Of a stretch of DNA of 64,000 nucleotides, positions 16,993 through 25,963 are shown in pieces. Within the stretch, counting starts at the first letter, position 1. Every line of letters starts with the position of its first letter. The notes beneath the pieces are model-generated. The model saw nothing but the letters and a program-made list of their open reading frames with translations. It searched no databases and was not told the DNA's origin. The position numbers and the translations under genes were made by a program. This stretch comes from an uncultured Methanomicrobiales archaeon (GTDB lineage Archaea; Halobacteriota; Methanomicrobia; Methanomicrobiales; Methanospirillaceae). The stretch spans positions 62,001 through 126,000 of the forward strand of contig CAILCG010000022.1 of the NCBI GenBank assembly GCA_903832665.1, read 5' to 3'.

Positions 16993-17361
16993 TTATGCTC
17001 CGCCGATCTTATCCCGTGAAATTTTCACGGACATCGGTGTGAGTACAACATAACGCTGATCTCCAAGACCGATGATATCGCCATTGACATCTTTTGCCAC
17101 TTCTTTTAAGTCTTTTAATACCCGCTCGTAAGAGATTTTGTCCATCTTCAACCGGGAGATGTCGACAATAACAATGTTACCGCTGTAGACTTCATCCTTG
17201 ATCCGTGGGGTGTCTTTAATGTCAGTAATTGTTGCAATTTTTACCAGCAGTGCAGGGGATCCAGCTCCATGCTCTTCGTAGGATGCCAGATCGAGTTCCA
17301 TATAATCATCATCCGAACTTCCGGAACTCTTGCCAAGGAGCGTGTCTATGATTTTAACCAT
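16993..17361 (-). CDS. sepF: Archaeal SepF, FtsZ membrane anchor
   Basis: A 122-residue protein. The N-terminal MVKIIDTLLGK is an amphipathic membrane-targeting helix, and the C-terminal SepF core has NIVIVDISRLKMDK and GDIIGLGDQRYVVLTP. In archaea SepF ties FtsZ to the membrane at the division site. A TATA-like attaaataa lies about 25 bases before the ATG, which suggests a leaderless transcript. It is the first gene of a pair with zpr1. Confidence 0.9.
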   Translation of the reverse strand: MVKIIDTLLGKSSGSSDDDYMELDLASYEEHGAGSPALLVKIATITDIKDTPRIKDEVYSGNIVIVDISRLKMDKISYERVLKDLKEVAKDVNGDIIGLGDQRYVVLTPMSVKISRDKIGGA

Positions 17362-17483
17362 AAAAAAACTGTATGAGGAAAATTATTTAATAGTATCTAT
17401 TTTGAAACCGATAATCACGTTTTTGGCAGGAAAAAAAGAGAAAAACGGCCCTTTCCCGCACTCTGCTGTTGCCTGTTGTCCGA

Positions 17484-17981
17484 TCAAATCTCCATGTTCC
17501 AGATCTCATCTCCGACGTGATGGAACTTTTTCACCATTTTTCCTGCTGTACTGGCACGCATAGCGGGCGCATCGAACAGGGCAATTCCAATGGCCAGCGG
17601 CTTACCGTGCCGCTCATCCACGATCTGGACCGGGGCGTTTGCCTTCACATCGTCAGTAACCGCCACAATGCCCGGTCGCATGATATCCGCTCCGTTCACT
17701 ACGTACGGGATCGCACCCGCATCAACGGTTACCCTGCGCTCCGGAAAGGGACATTGAACTGCCCCTTTGAGGGTTGGAAACGTCCAATCGCCGGTATCCA
17801 TCAGGAGGGGTTTTTTATGAACCATGTACAGGGAAACATCAGCGTTGGTCTCCAGCACCTCGATCATATCTCCGCGGAATAGGTCGGATGATGTTCCGAT
17901 CTGCTCTGCAAGGCGGGTGAGAAGTTCCTGTCCCTGGCTTTTCCTGATGGAGTGGCGTTTCTTTACAATAATCTTTTTCAT
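17484..17981 (-). CDS. PUA-domain RNA-binding protein (MCT-1-like archaeal family)
   Basis: 165 residues from the ATG at 17981 (MKKIIVKKRHSIRKS); the 25 preceding residues of the open frame look non-coding. The N-terminal domain carries the pre-PUA part with DLFRGDMIEVLE, and the C-terminal PUA domain shows VDAGAIPYVVNGADIMRPGIV, the typical RNA-binding turn. Related eukaryotic proteins (MCT-1, Tma20) work in translation initiation or ribosome recycling. The archaeal substrate is unknown. Confidence 0.86.
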   Translation of the reverse strand: MKKIIVKKRHSIRKSQGQELLTRLAEQIGTSSDLFRGDMIEVLETNADVSLYMVHKKPLLMDTGDWTFPTLKGAVQCPFPERRVTVDAGAIPYVVNGADIMRPGIVAVTDDVKANAPVQIVDERHGKPLAIGIALFDAPAMRASTAGKMVKKFHHVGDEIWNMEI

Positions 17982-18139
17982 TGTCCTGCTCCTACATTCA
18001 ACCCTCCCGCTAAAAAAAATTTGCGTGATGAAAAGCGGGAATTTCAGTCTGGACAACTGTGCGTTTTCTCCTTCAGGTGCGGGAGAAAAATGTTATGGAT
18101 GATGCCGGTTTACGGTATGTTTAAGTAACCTGCTCGCAC

Positions 18140-18148
18140 ATTTATATT
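18140..18148 (+). promoter_or_regulatory. TATA box of the lsm-rpl37e-purF cluster
   Basis: The stretch atttatatt lies 30 bases before the lsm ATG, within a divergent spacer. Confidence 0.5.
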
Positions 18149-18178
18149 ACTCCAGAGCGATGGTAACAAGGTATTGTT

Positions 18179-18409
18179 ATGACCAAAAGGCCGTTGGATA
18201 TTTTAGATCTGGTGCTGAATCGTCAGCCCGTTATCGTGTCTCTCAAAGGCGGGAGAGAAATCCGTGGAGTACTCCAGGGATATGATGTTCATATGAATCT
18301 CGTGCTTGACAAAGCCGAAGAGACAGAGAACGGACAAATCCAGAAAGTAGGTACACTTATCGTCCGTGGCGATAATGTCATCTATATATCCCCATCATTG
18401 GAACAATAA
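18179..18409 (+). CDS. Sm-like RNA-binding protein (archaeal LSm)
   Basis: A 76-residue protein with both Sm motifs: Sm1 ([31 protein letters not shown]) around residues 16-46 and Sm2 ([13 protein letters not shown]) near the end. It forms heptameric rings that bind U-rich RNA. It lies 11 bases ahead of the L37e ribosomal gene, a pairing conserved across Euryarchaeota. A TATA-like element sits about 30 bases before the start. Confidence 0.95.
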   Translation: MTKRPLDILDLVLNRQPVIVSLKGGREIRGVLQGYDVHMNLVLDKAEETENGQIQKVGTLIVRGDNVIYISPSLEQ

Positions 18410-18420
18410 GGTGAATTAAC

Positions 18421-18603
18421 ATGACAAAAGGCACTCCATCAATGGGAAAGATGAACAAGAAGACCCATGTCACCTGCCGGAGATGTGGGAAAGTCTCGTT
18501 CCATGCCCAGAAGAAAGAATGCTCTGCCTGTGGTTTTGGCAGAAGCACTAGAATACTCAGCTACAAGTGGCACACCAAGAGACCAAAAATCCCAACGCAT
18601 TAG
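18421..18603 (+). CDS. rpl37e: 50S ribosomal protein L37e
   Basis: A 60-residue zinc-binding ribosomal protein: [16 protein letters not shown] start, CRRCG and CSACG knuckles and a basic C-terminus. It contacts 23S rRNA. It is sandwiched between lsm and purF with gaps of 11 and 9 bases. It ends with TAG, showing that TAG is an ordinary stop codon in this genome. Confidence 0.96.
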   Translation: MTKGTPSMGKMNKKTHVTCRRCGKVSFHAQKKECSACGFGRSTRILSYKWHTKRPKIPTH

Positions 18604-18612
18604 AGTTGTATT

Positions 18613-20040
18613 ATGTGTGGTATCGTTGGCATCGTTGATGCTGGCGGTGCAGCCATCCAGCTTTATTATGCCCTGTATGCTCTTCAGCACCGTGGGCAGG
18701 AGAGCGCCGGGATTTCAACGTTCGATGGGCTGAACCTCCAGAAATTCAAGGGGCAGGGCCTTGTCGCCGACGTTTTTACCCCCTCCGTTTTATCAGACCT
18801 TAAAGGTTCGGCCGGTATCGGTCATGTCCGGTACCCGACAACCGGGGCAAACCTTCCTGAAAATATCCAGCCGCTCAATTTCCAGTTTAAGGATCATTTC
18901 ATCTCGATCGCTCACAATGGGAATCTGGTAAATACCTGCGAACTGCGATCCGAGTTCGAACAGAGTGGCCAGATCTTCATCACCACTACCGATACCGAGA
19001 TTATCGCAAAGATTCTCATCAATGAGATCAGCAATACGGGATGTGTGGAAGATGCAGTTCACATCTGCATGCGAAAACTCCGGGGCTCGTATTCGATTGT
19101 GGTGATGATCGATGGGATCATCTATGCATTCAGGGATCCCCTGGGTATCAAGCCATTCTGTATTGGAAAGACCGAATGCGGCTACATGGTCGCATCCGAG
19201 AGCGTGGCAATCGATGCGCTGAATGCAAAGTTCGTCCGGGATGTAAAACCCGGAGAACTGATCCGGATAGATGGAGAAGGTGTAAAGTGTACGCAGATCG
19301 CGGTAGCGGGTAAAAGAGCGCACTGCATTTTCGAATACATCTATTTCGCCCGGGCGGATTCAGTTATTGATGGCGTACTGGTATATGCCGTGAGGCGACA
19401 GATCGGCCAGAAACTTTTCGAAGAGGATCCCGTAAAGGCTGATTCCGTCTGTTCAGTTCCCGACTCCGGGACCGCGTATGCGATCGGCTATGCAGAAGCA
19501 TCAAAGATCCCGTTTGTTGAATCGTTAATGAAGAACCGCTACATGGGACGCACGTTCATTATGCCCTCCCAGAAGGAGCGGGAAAAAGCGGTACGGATTA
19601 AGCTTAACCCAATCCCTTCGCACCTGAAAGACAAGTCCATAGTGCTTGTCGATGACAGCATTGTGCGGGGTACTACCTCGAGACGAATCATCGAGATGAT
19701 GCGGGAAGCTGGAGCGCGGGAGATTCACATGTGCATCGGATCACCCGCTATAAAGGCTCCCTGTTATCTTGGCGTCGATATGCCTACCCGTGAGGAGCTG
19801 ATTGCAAGCAACAGGATTGAAGAAGAGGTACGGCATTGCATTACGGCAACCTCTCTTCATCACATCTCCCTTGAAGCGCTTGTAGTGGCGATTGGTATCG
19901 GGCAGGAAGATCTCTGCACTGGCTGTCTCACGGGTTGTTACCCGGTCCAGATCGATGGTGAGCATGCGAAATCCCGGCATATCGATTTCATTGACGGAAC
20001 GTACCAGTCCAAGCTTGGCACATTTGAAGCCGAGATCTAA
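18613..20040 (+). CDS. purF: Amidophosphoribosyltransferase
   Basis: 475 residues. MCGIVG at the start exposes the catalytic Cys after Met removal (Ntn glutaminase). The phosphoribosyltransferase half has VLVDDSIVRGTTSRR, the PRPP loop. A C-terminal CTGCLTGCYPV fits the 4Fe-4S form of the enzyme, which is oxygen sensitive. It transfers ammonia to PRPP in the first step of purine synthesis. Third gene after lsm and rpl37e. Confidence 0.96.
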   Translation: MCGIVGIVDAGGAAIQLYYALYALQHRGQESAGISTFDGLNLQKFKGQGLVADVFTPSVLSDLKGSAGIGHVRYPTTGANLPENIQPLNFQFKDHFISIAHNGNLVNTCELRSEFEQSGQIFITTTDTEIIAKILINEISNTGCVEDAVHICMRKLRGSYSIVVMIDGIIYAFRDPLGIKPFCIGKTECGYMVASESVAIDALNAKFVRDVKPGELIRIDGEGVKCTQIAVAGKRAHCIFEYIYFARADSVIDGVLVYAVRRQIGQKLFEEDPVKADSVCSVPDSGTAYAIGYAEASKIPFVESLMKNRYMGRTFIMPSQKEREKAVRIKLNPIPSHLKDKSIVLVDDSIVRGTTSRRIIEMMREAGAREIHMCIGSPAIKAPCYLGVDMPTREELIASNRIEEEVRHCITATSLHHISLEALVVAIGIGQEDLCTGCLTGCYPVQIDGEHAKSRHIDFIDGTYQSKLGTFEAEI

Positions 20041-20341
20041 AAAAGGTCAAGATTGATGAGGGATTGGTTAAAAAATCCATTACTACATCCTTTTTTTCGA
20101 CCGAGATCTAACCCTACAAGATGTGGGAAATACATGCCGTATCGCTGGGAGTTATGGTCAAAATATAACGAGTCCCCTCAATCAAAGTATTTCTCGCGGG
20201 GTAAGTATTACCGTTGTTTGTAAGATGCCTCACCGATTTTGGAGAAAAATGTTATCTGGCTCTGGACAAAAACTTTTTTTAGTATGGAAATATTATTGAT
20301 TTTTATTTCTTAGAACAACCTTGTAAGGATGTGACTTTCGA
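20041..20341. other. Geneless spacer upstream of a small ORF
   Basis: A 300-base A/T-rich stretch after purF. I see T runs (about 20090 and 20275) that could terminate purF, but no convincing gene or repeat. Confidence 0.5.
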
Positions 20342-20521
20342 ATGGGAAAGAGCGGTCGCTACCATAGGGATCAGACAAGACGAGGCAGAAATGATGAACG
20401 CTCGGATTCGATGAATCCGGACCATGATGCGTACGATGATGTAATGGATATTTATGCAGATCAGTCTGACCTCAGCAGTGAGAATTATGGTTACCTTGAA
20501 GAGGATGAAGATGACCTCTGA
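20342..20521 (+). CDS. Small charge-segregated protein of unknown function (59 aa)
   Basis: An ORF of 59 residues starting MGKSGRYHRD. Residues 1-21 are strongly basic (Arg/Lys/His), while residues 24-59 are acidic, ending GYLEEDEDDL. aaggatgtg about ten bases upstream could be a ribosome binding site. I recognise no family. The clean change from basic to acidic and the absence of hydrophobic stretches fit a disordered nucleic-acid- or protein-binding peptide. It could also be a chance ORF, since it is isolated between two spacers. Confidence 0.5.
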   Translation: MGKSGRYHRDQTRRGRNDERSDSMNPDHDAYDDVMDIYADQSDLSSENYGYLEEDEDDL

Positions 20522-20553
20522 AAAGTGAAGATCTAAAAAAATCCATATTTTAT

Positions 20554-20721
20554 TGTTTGCTGAACAAACAGCCCTGATTATAGCATCTTTTAATCGGGAA
20601 TCGTCTCTTGTTTTGATTAATGATAATTTCGCTCCGTTTCTTGTCTAGTATCCTTTGGTCGACGTAGGGCTGGTCCCTAAATGTTCTAACGTCGATTGGA
20701 TTCGGGTAATGTTCCGAATCC
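20554..20721. other. Run of stem-loops, possible structured RNA or bidirectional terminator
   Basis: Four hairpins in 170 bases: tgtttg/caaaca (20554-20570, 5-base loop); ccctgatta/taatcggg with one bulge (20572-20598); tcgacgt/acgtcga (20659-20695) enclosing aggg/ccct; and ggattcgg/ccgaatcc with 8-base loop (20698-20721). The region lies between the 3' ends of the small ORF and the M50 gene, so a terminator role is the conservative reading. There is no recognised RNA family. Confidence 0.45.
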
Positions 20722-20743
20722 GGGTGTTAACATTATGATATAA

Positions 20744-21565
20744 TCAAATGAGATAAGCAAGGAGATATATCGCAAATATCGGGATAAATACAACTACCCA
20801 TGCTAACCGGCTCCAGGTAAAGACCGGCTGCCCGTCAAGAGGTTTGAGTGGAATGAGTGAGAAGACGACCGACACCAGATTGATCGCGAGGCCGGTTGTT
20901 CCGATCATTGTCCAGATACCTCCCACGGGTATGAGAAGGGCAAATAGTACTGCACAAGCGAGGCTTACCAATGGTCCGGCGAGCATTGCTAATCCCAGCG
21001 TTTTCTTAATCCGGCTGGTATCCTCCGGTATCTTTGTTGTAAGTGGCTGAGAGAAGACGTTGCCAAAGAACCATGCAGAGAAGAACGTCATAAGAAGACC
21101 CGTTGCACTGAACTTCAGTTCAGATTTCATAACGAAATGGCGGGCAACGAAGTAGTGGGCCAGTTCGTGCAGAACAACTACAATTCCTGATACGAGGATG
21201 TACGTTCCGACGACGACCGGCAACATCCCCGCCCGCTCAGCCACCACAAATGCGAGACCATAGAGGGCCGCACCAAAACCGAGAATTAATATCTGCGAAT
21301 TATGCGGGAGAAGCGGGTTCCGAGAAGCATCGAGTGAACGCGAGAGGGGATTGTTCTGTCGCTCCAGTAATTCCGCAGCATGGTCTTCAGCATGACCCGC
21401 AACCCGGTCACTGAAAAAGTCAGTGACGGATTTAAACAGGTGCTGGAAGAATGTGAGGATCTGCCCGAAGAGTGTTCCAAGGAACCCCCCGGATGTCAAG
21501 GCTCCCGCACTTCCTGCGAGTGCGACGACGCTGGCCACCGCGACACCGGCAGCAACCGCTCCCAA
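20744..21565 (-). CDS. M50 family membrane metalloprotease, larger form
   Basis: 273 residues from a TTG start. It has several membrane helices, a helical stretch with FFSDRVAGHAEDHAAELL (about residues 45-65), the zinc motif HELAH at about 145 and the second motif SLIPLKPLDGQPV near 250. The frame is open without ATG or GTG upstream to the TAG at 21653-21655 and still reads like protein (TDERGPLPADAILPP), so the true start is unclear: coupling from the upstream surface-protein gene, or a single longer gene broken by that TAG. Target unknown. Confidence 0.72.
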   Translation of the reverse strand: MGAVAAGVAVASVVALAGSAGALTSGGFLGTLFGQILTFFQHLFKSVTDFFSDRVAGHAEDHAAELLERQNNPLSRSLDASRNPLLPHNSQILILGFGAALYGLAFVVAERAGMLPVVVGTYILVSGIVVVLHELAHYFVARHFVMKSELKFSATGLLMTFFSAWFFGNVFSQPLTTKIPEDTSRIKKTLGLAMLAGPLVSLACAVLFALLIPVGGIWTMIGTTGLAINLVSVVFSLIPLKPLDGQPVFTWSRLAWVVVFIPIFAIYLLAYLI

Positions 21566-21652
21566 TGGTCTTGCACGGGGTGGAAGTATCGCATCAGCGG
21601 GCAGTGGGCCCCTCTCATCTGTTACAAAACCTGCAGCCCTGGCCCCCCCCTC

Positions 21653-23057
21653 CTAAAGTGAAGTTGCAATGATCCCCGCAAACGAAGTACTGACTTCCGG
21701 ATTTACCGGGGGAGATATGGGAGCAACTGGAGCTGGGACGTCTGGGATGCTGACCGGAGGTGCAGCAGGGATCTCCAGGGGTGCGTCGGGTTCCTTCTGC
21801 ACCGGGATTTCCTTTGGAGGTTCTACTTTCGGTACAACCACGGTCTTTGGTTCGACTACAGGTGCTGCTATTACCGCTCCGCCTCCGGAATCAGAGGTCG
21901 CCCCCCCCGTCATTCCCGATAAATATTGTCGGTGAGGAAGTGGGCGTAGGGGTTGGAGTCGAAGCGGGGCTGATGGCGCCAGGTGAGAACCGGGAAAAAC
22001 TGGGGTATGGGGATGTTGCCCAATACGTTGCTGTCGTTGCAGTTGTGGAGTTGAGGGAGGCGTCCAAGACCGAAACACTATACGGGCTGTCATGGATCCT
22101 GAAGAGTCGGATGTTGTCAGTTCCATAGGTTGCAGTCCAACTAAGTGGCACAGTAAAGTAAATGTCAGCATAGTCCAAATTCGGGTACTGGGCCGGTGAA
22201 GCTGAAGTATCGATGTCTATTTCGTAACCCAGAATCTGAAGGGGCCGGATACTTCCTGCGGCTGCCGAGAATGCAGCTGCGTCACTTGAACTGGGTGCAT
22301 CGGACATCAGGACCGTGATTGTATTCCCCAGCGAGTATTGGCTGAGATTCAGGCTCATGAAGACCGTAGTAGGGCCGAAACCCGCGAGATTTGAAATGAA
22401 TGGGGTTGTGTTCAACTGTATACTGCGGATCGCGTCACCTGTGATATTGCCCGCAATATCCGTAAGGGTGAAGTAATCGAAGACAGAACTCGAGAAGAAC
22501 GGGGACGGGTTTGTTACTATCGCCTGGTTACCGCTAACGGTGATAGTGGCTCTGTTGAGGAGAAGGGTGGACTTATTCAGGCGGGGCTCAAGAGTGGAGC
22601 TCGGTGCCGGAGTCATGGAGACTCCGGGGATATTCGTCGAATTGGTCATCCCATTGGACGCAATGTTGATGTACTGCGTCTTTACCATCTGGTTTGATCC
22701 TTCGGTATTATTTGCGATGAGAGTGACGCTGTACCAACCCTTTGTCGTGTACGTGTAGCTTGGATTTTTTTGTGCAACATCCGTTGTGTTAAACCACGTG
22801 CCATCCCCAAATGACCAGTTCCAGCAGTCGGGAAGGTTTGAGGATGTATCGGTGAACCCCACGGCGAGTGGGGAGATACCTTTGGTTACGTTTGACGTGA
22901 AATCTGCGACCGGTATTGCCGCATAAACTGGAGCAACGAGTATTGAGAAAAGAACAATGAAAGAGAGGAAGATGCAGATGCGGTTGTTTCGTTCCTGCCG
23001 GAAGTTCCCGGAGCTCTTGTCTGTGGATCTGATACCATAGTTTTCCGAATGTGACAT
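21653..23057 (-). pseudogene. PKD-domain surface protein with Pro-rich tail, frameshifted in a G8 tract
   Basis: Start ATG at 23057, with aggtg six bases before it. The protein has an N-terminal membrane/signal helix (FLSFIVLFSILVAPVYA), a PKD domain with NWSFGDGTW and YSVTLIANN, a second beta domain resembling PGF-pre-PGF regions (IYFTVPLSW...NIRLFRIHD), and a Thr/Pro linker (TPTPTPTSSP). The frame stops at 21891 right after eight G (plus-strand C run 21901-21908). One G fewer continues into a Pro/Val/Glu-rich tail (APVVEPKTVVVPKVEPP) that ends with TAG at 21653, next to the M50 gene and in the same frame. Either assembly error or slip-strand variation. Confidence 0.65.
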
Positions 23058-23517
23058 CGTACACCTGACGTTCCGGAAAAACCCCGTCCACAAAAACGGA
23101 CATTTTATCTCTTGGGTTCTGTCCGTTCCTGATCGTTAGATATCGGTGATAAAGACTGATAAGAGTTTCCAGTTTTGTAATAATACCCCCACTATATTCA
23201 GGTATCACACGGTTAGGGCTGGAATGTTGTAATATTCTTTTTTATCGGGATCTATCGGTGCTCTGAATTCCTGATTTTTCCTTTTTATGACAACAGTACA
23301 TGACCTTCAACGTGTACCAATTTCCTTGATAAAAGACCTGTTTTGGGTAATCCATTCCATAATTTTATGTTGCTATCATTTCTTCCCGAAAATACCTGAG
23401 ATCGCATTTGACCCCGGAATTTCCCCCGTAATGAAAATCCTCCACAGGAGTGTCTCTCCAGTCTTTGGGGTTGGTTCCTTGCTACGGTTTATACTATCAG
23501 CCGGATATCTTACCGGT
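23058..23517. other. Divergent spacer between surface protein and aldo/keto reductase genes
   Basis: About 460 bases without a convincing gene; the open frame from 23287 that runs into the reductase is not family-like before 23518. A pair of tgataa/actgataag repeats lies near 23147-23165. I see no clear promoter box. Confidence 0.4.
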
Positions 23518-24363
23518 ATGGCAGGAAACAACAGGCTCAGGACACTCATCGGGGCCGGACAGCGAATTGGTCTTGGGGGCAAAGGAGTACTTCGCACGTA
23601 GGGATGGGAACCCGAAGCAATCGCAGTGCTCAGTGCCGCTTACGACTATGGTATTCGTTATTTTGACTCTGCGCCAGCATATGCAGGGAGCGAACATTAC
23701 CAGGGCCTTTTCTGGAAACAATACCCTGAGCGGAAACGCGAGACTTTTCAGGCAGGCAAATCCGCAAAGAGGGATGGTGTCAGTGCCGAAAAAGATCTGG
23801 CCCGGACACTCTCCCGAATGGGACGGGACCATCTCGGACTCTGGCAGATCCATGATGTGCGCGACGAAGACGATATCCAGCGACTGGAGGCGAAAGGAGG
23901 TGCCCTTCGCACATTCTATGATGCCCGTGAAACGGGTGCTGCCCGGGGAGTCGGGGTTACCGGGCATCCTGATCCTGCCTTCCTGCTCCACGCGGTCACG
24001 AACTGGGATGTGGATGCAGTGCTCCTGCCGGTCAACCCTGTGGAAGCGGTGATTGGCGGGTTTCTTGACAAGGTCATTCCTACAGCCCGGGAAAGAGGCA
24101 TCGGGGTCATCGGTATGAAAGTGCTGGGTGCAGGGCAATACCTGGACCGTGATCGTGGCTTCTCAGCGAAGAATCTGATCCGGTTTGCCCTTTCGCAGGA
24201 TGTCGATTTGGTGATTGTTGGGTGTTCAACTCCGGGGGAGGTACAGTCCCTCTCGCAGTTTGGTAAAGAGCATGCGCCTATGGATGATGATGAGCAGGCT
24301 CACATGATTGAGACAGTCCGTCGTTCCGCAGAACGTCTTGCATATTACCGGGGTGTTATATGA
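23518..24363 (+). pseudogene. Aldo/keto reductase family protein with an in-frame TAG at 23599
   Basis: The frame reads GLGGKGVLRT, then TAG, then GWEPEAIAVL...YGIRYFDSAPAYAGSE, which is the standard AKR N-terminus with the catalytic Asp and Tyr; later parts have KVLGAG and VIVGCSTPGEV. The position of the stop usually holds an aromatic or polar residue in related proteins. Both sides of the TAG are in the same frame, so this is a nonsense codon, not an indel. From the ATG at 23518 the product would be about 281 residues. If the gene is read only from 23626 (GTG) it loses the first strands. Could be a point error, decay or recoding. Confidence 0.65.
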
Positions 24364-24530
24364 GCGTAGTGGAGAGGAGGCCGGAGTTCCTCTGTGAAAT
24401 GACTACTAAAACGCACCGTCGCCTTTTCCCTTTTGGAATGATTCGGTAGCGCACTCAGATGCAGAGATTTCGAATCATCCCTGAAACAAGCCCGTGGCTC
24501 CAGGCAATGAGATGCTCAAAAACAGTTCAG

Positions 24531-24605
24531 TAGCGAGGGATGGATTTGAACCATCGGTCTACGGGTTATGAGCCCGTCGGGATATCCTGACTACCCTACC
24601 TCGCT
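24531..24605 (-). tRNA. Initiator tRNA-Met (CAT)
   Basis: A 75-base cloverleaf. The acceptor stem AGCGAGG/CCTCGCT begins with an A1-U72 pair, the anticodon loop is CTCATAA on a stem with three GC pairs (GGG/CCC), and the T loop is GGTTCAAATCC. These are the marks of the archaeal initiator. CCA is not encoded. Confidence 0.93.
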
Positions 24606-24716
24606 TCCTATAAGCAGGGTTATAATGTAGGCAGGACTCGCTGATATACTTACCCGTAGGGGTAATCTCATACTGGCATCGATCAAATTTAATTCCTCAT
24701 TTTCCCACACATCCTT

Positions 24717-25121
24717 ATGGATGACGAGATCATACAGATACGGGAGAAGCGCAAACAGGAGCTGACTGAAAAAATGAGACATCCAGCAAAAGTGCCCGTT
24801 GTTACCGACGTCGAAGAGATCCATTTTGTGGAATTTATCCGAACCAACCAGTATGTCGTAATGGACTTCTGGGCGGAATGGTGCGGACCCTGCCGGAGGA
24901 TCGCGCCGATTATGGAAGAACTCTCCATGGAATTTTCCGACAAAGTCGCGTTTGCCAAGTGTAATACAGACCAGAACCAGAATCTCGCGCGCGAGTTCAA
25001 TATCGACGCCATCCCGGCCATCATGCTCTATGCCAATGGCCAGCTGGTTGACCGGATCATCGGGGCATATCCCAAAGAAGCGATACGGGAAAAGATCGTG
25101 AGTAAATTCAGGATTAGATAA
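24717..25121 (+). CDS. Thioredoxin
   Basis: A 134-residue thioredoxin with an N-terminal helical extension of about 35 residues (MDDEIIQIREKRKQELTEK). The active site is WAEWCGPCRRI and the cis-Pro segment is IDAIPAIMLYANGQ. It would be reduced by the Grx-TrxR fusion at 9637 or by a ferredoxin-dependent reductase and serve peroxiredoxin and other targets. It is divergent from the initiator tRNA gene. Confidence 0.93.
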   Translation: MDDEIIQIREKRKQELTEKMRHPAKVPVVTDVEEIHFVEFIRTNQYVVMDFWAEWCGPCRRIAPIMEELSMEFSDKVAFAKCNTDQNQNLAREFNIDAIPAIMLYANGQLVDRIIGAYPKEAIREKIVSKFRIR

Positions 25122-25303
25122 CCCATTTTTTAATAACGTCTTATTGACTTTAGATCCGGCAAAAAAAGGTAACGCGGTAACGTTCAGTCGGAGCACTTCA
25201 CGTTTTTCGCATCCAAGGATCTTCTGAAAAAATCGATTGATAAACCCATGGCATTTGAGCTCATCCCAATCAGCGGGGTCACCCGGTTACCTGTTTTGAT
25301 CCC

Positions 25304-25341
25304 CGCCAGGAAGTATTCCCGATCTGGGTCACTTCCTGGCG
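25304..25341. repeat. Perfect 11-bp inverted repeat
   Basis: Arms cgccaggaagt (25304-25314) and acttcctggcg (25331-25341) with a 16-base loop. No T run follows on either side, so it is not a simple terminator. Confidence 0.75.
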
Positions 25342-25435
25342 CAAAATCTGACCCGGCATTTTCTCGCATCATTCATCGCTCCTGGAATAAAATTTACGTT
25401 CACGTAGTGTAGGCGGTCCGGCAGTGCCTTCAAAG

Positions 25436-25667
25436 TACACCGCCCGACCCCCCATACCCCACCTTGCGGAACCAACTCAATAATGCACGTCGTAAAATCG
25501 CTGCATTTTAGCCCTCAATCGGATTGGGTATGAGGGGGGTCGGATCACTTTTTGTACAATGATCGTTCCCGCCATTGCCGGAAAAATCGGAATTCTCCGG
25601 TGATGATCTTCTTTACTCCCGCACCATGATGGAAATAAAAATACACCGTCCGACCCCTTCATTACGG
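25436..25667. repeat. Three-copy imperfect C-rich motif, one copy inverted
   Basis: Direct copies start tacaccgcccgacccc (25436) and tacaccgtccgacccc (25642); the copy at 25526-25543 is the complement, gggtatgaggggggtcgg. Spacing is about 70-180 bases. Confidence 0.5.
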
Positions 25668-25963
25668 AGATTTTCGTAAGTGCCATGATTCCGGCTGTTT
25701 CATTGGGAGGCTGAGCCAGATGGAGCGTACGGTTTTTTGCTATCCGGCATCAGCGTTTAAAAAACCAATAAAGGGAAAAAAGCGTTGTGTTACGCTCAGA
25801 CCTGACTGAAGAGTCTCGTTCGCTTCATTATCAGCGCGGAGTAGATCATTGGGTTTTTTTAATGGAACCACGTCGGAGTTCCCGACATAAAAAAACATAT
25901 GATATATGGGTTTAGTATCAATGAGCCCGATAACAGACCCGGGAAAAAATTGTATAAAAAAAG

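Larger units (their letters stand above)
25122..25963. other. 840-base geneless region with inverted and imperfect repeats
   Basis: No frame here looks coding. It contains an 11-bp perfect stem-loop (25304-25341), a 6-bp hairpin taaaat/atttta (25493-25510), ggcggt/accgcc (25412-25444), and three imperfect copies of a taCACCGyCCGACCCC-like motif (25436-25460, 25642-25667, and inverted at 25526-25543). Smaller hairpins occur elsewhere, for example gtcgg/ccgac near 25882, before an A run. It may hold a non-coding RNA or be a remnant of mobile DNA. Confidence 0.55.

Noticed and set aside
21653-23601. Pyrrolysine as the meaning of TAG at 21653 and 23599
   Set aside because: Several clean genes in the window end in TAG (for example rpl37e at 18603, the flavoprotein at 6771 and atpE at 50600), and no pylT/pylS is visible, so TAG is an ordinary stop here.
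25184-25372. 62-codon minus-strand ORF in the geneless region
   Set aside because: It spans the perfect inverted repeat, has no ribosome binding site and no family-like features.
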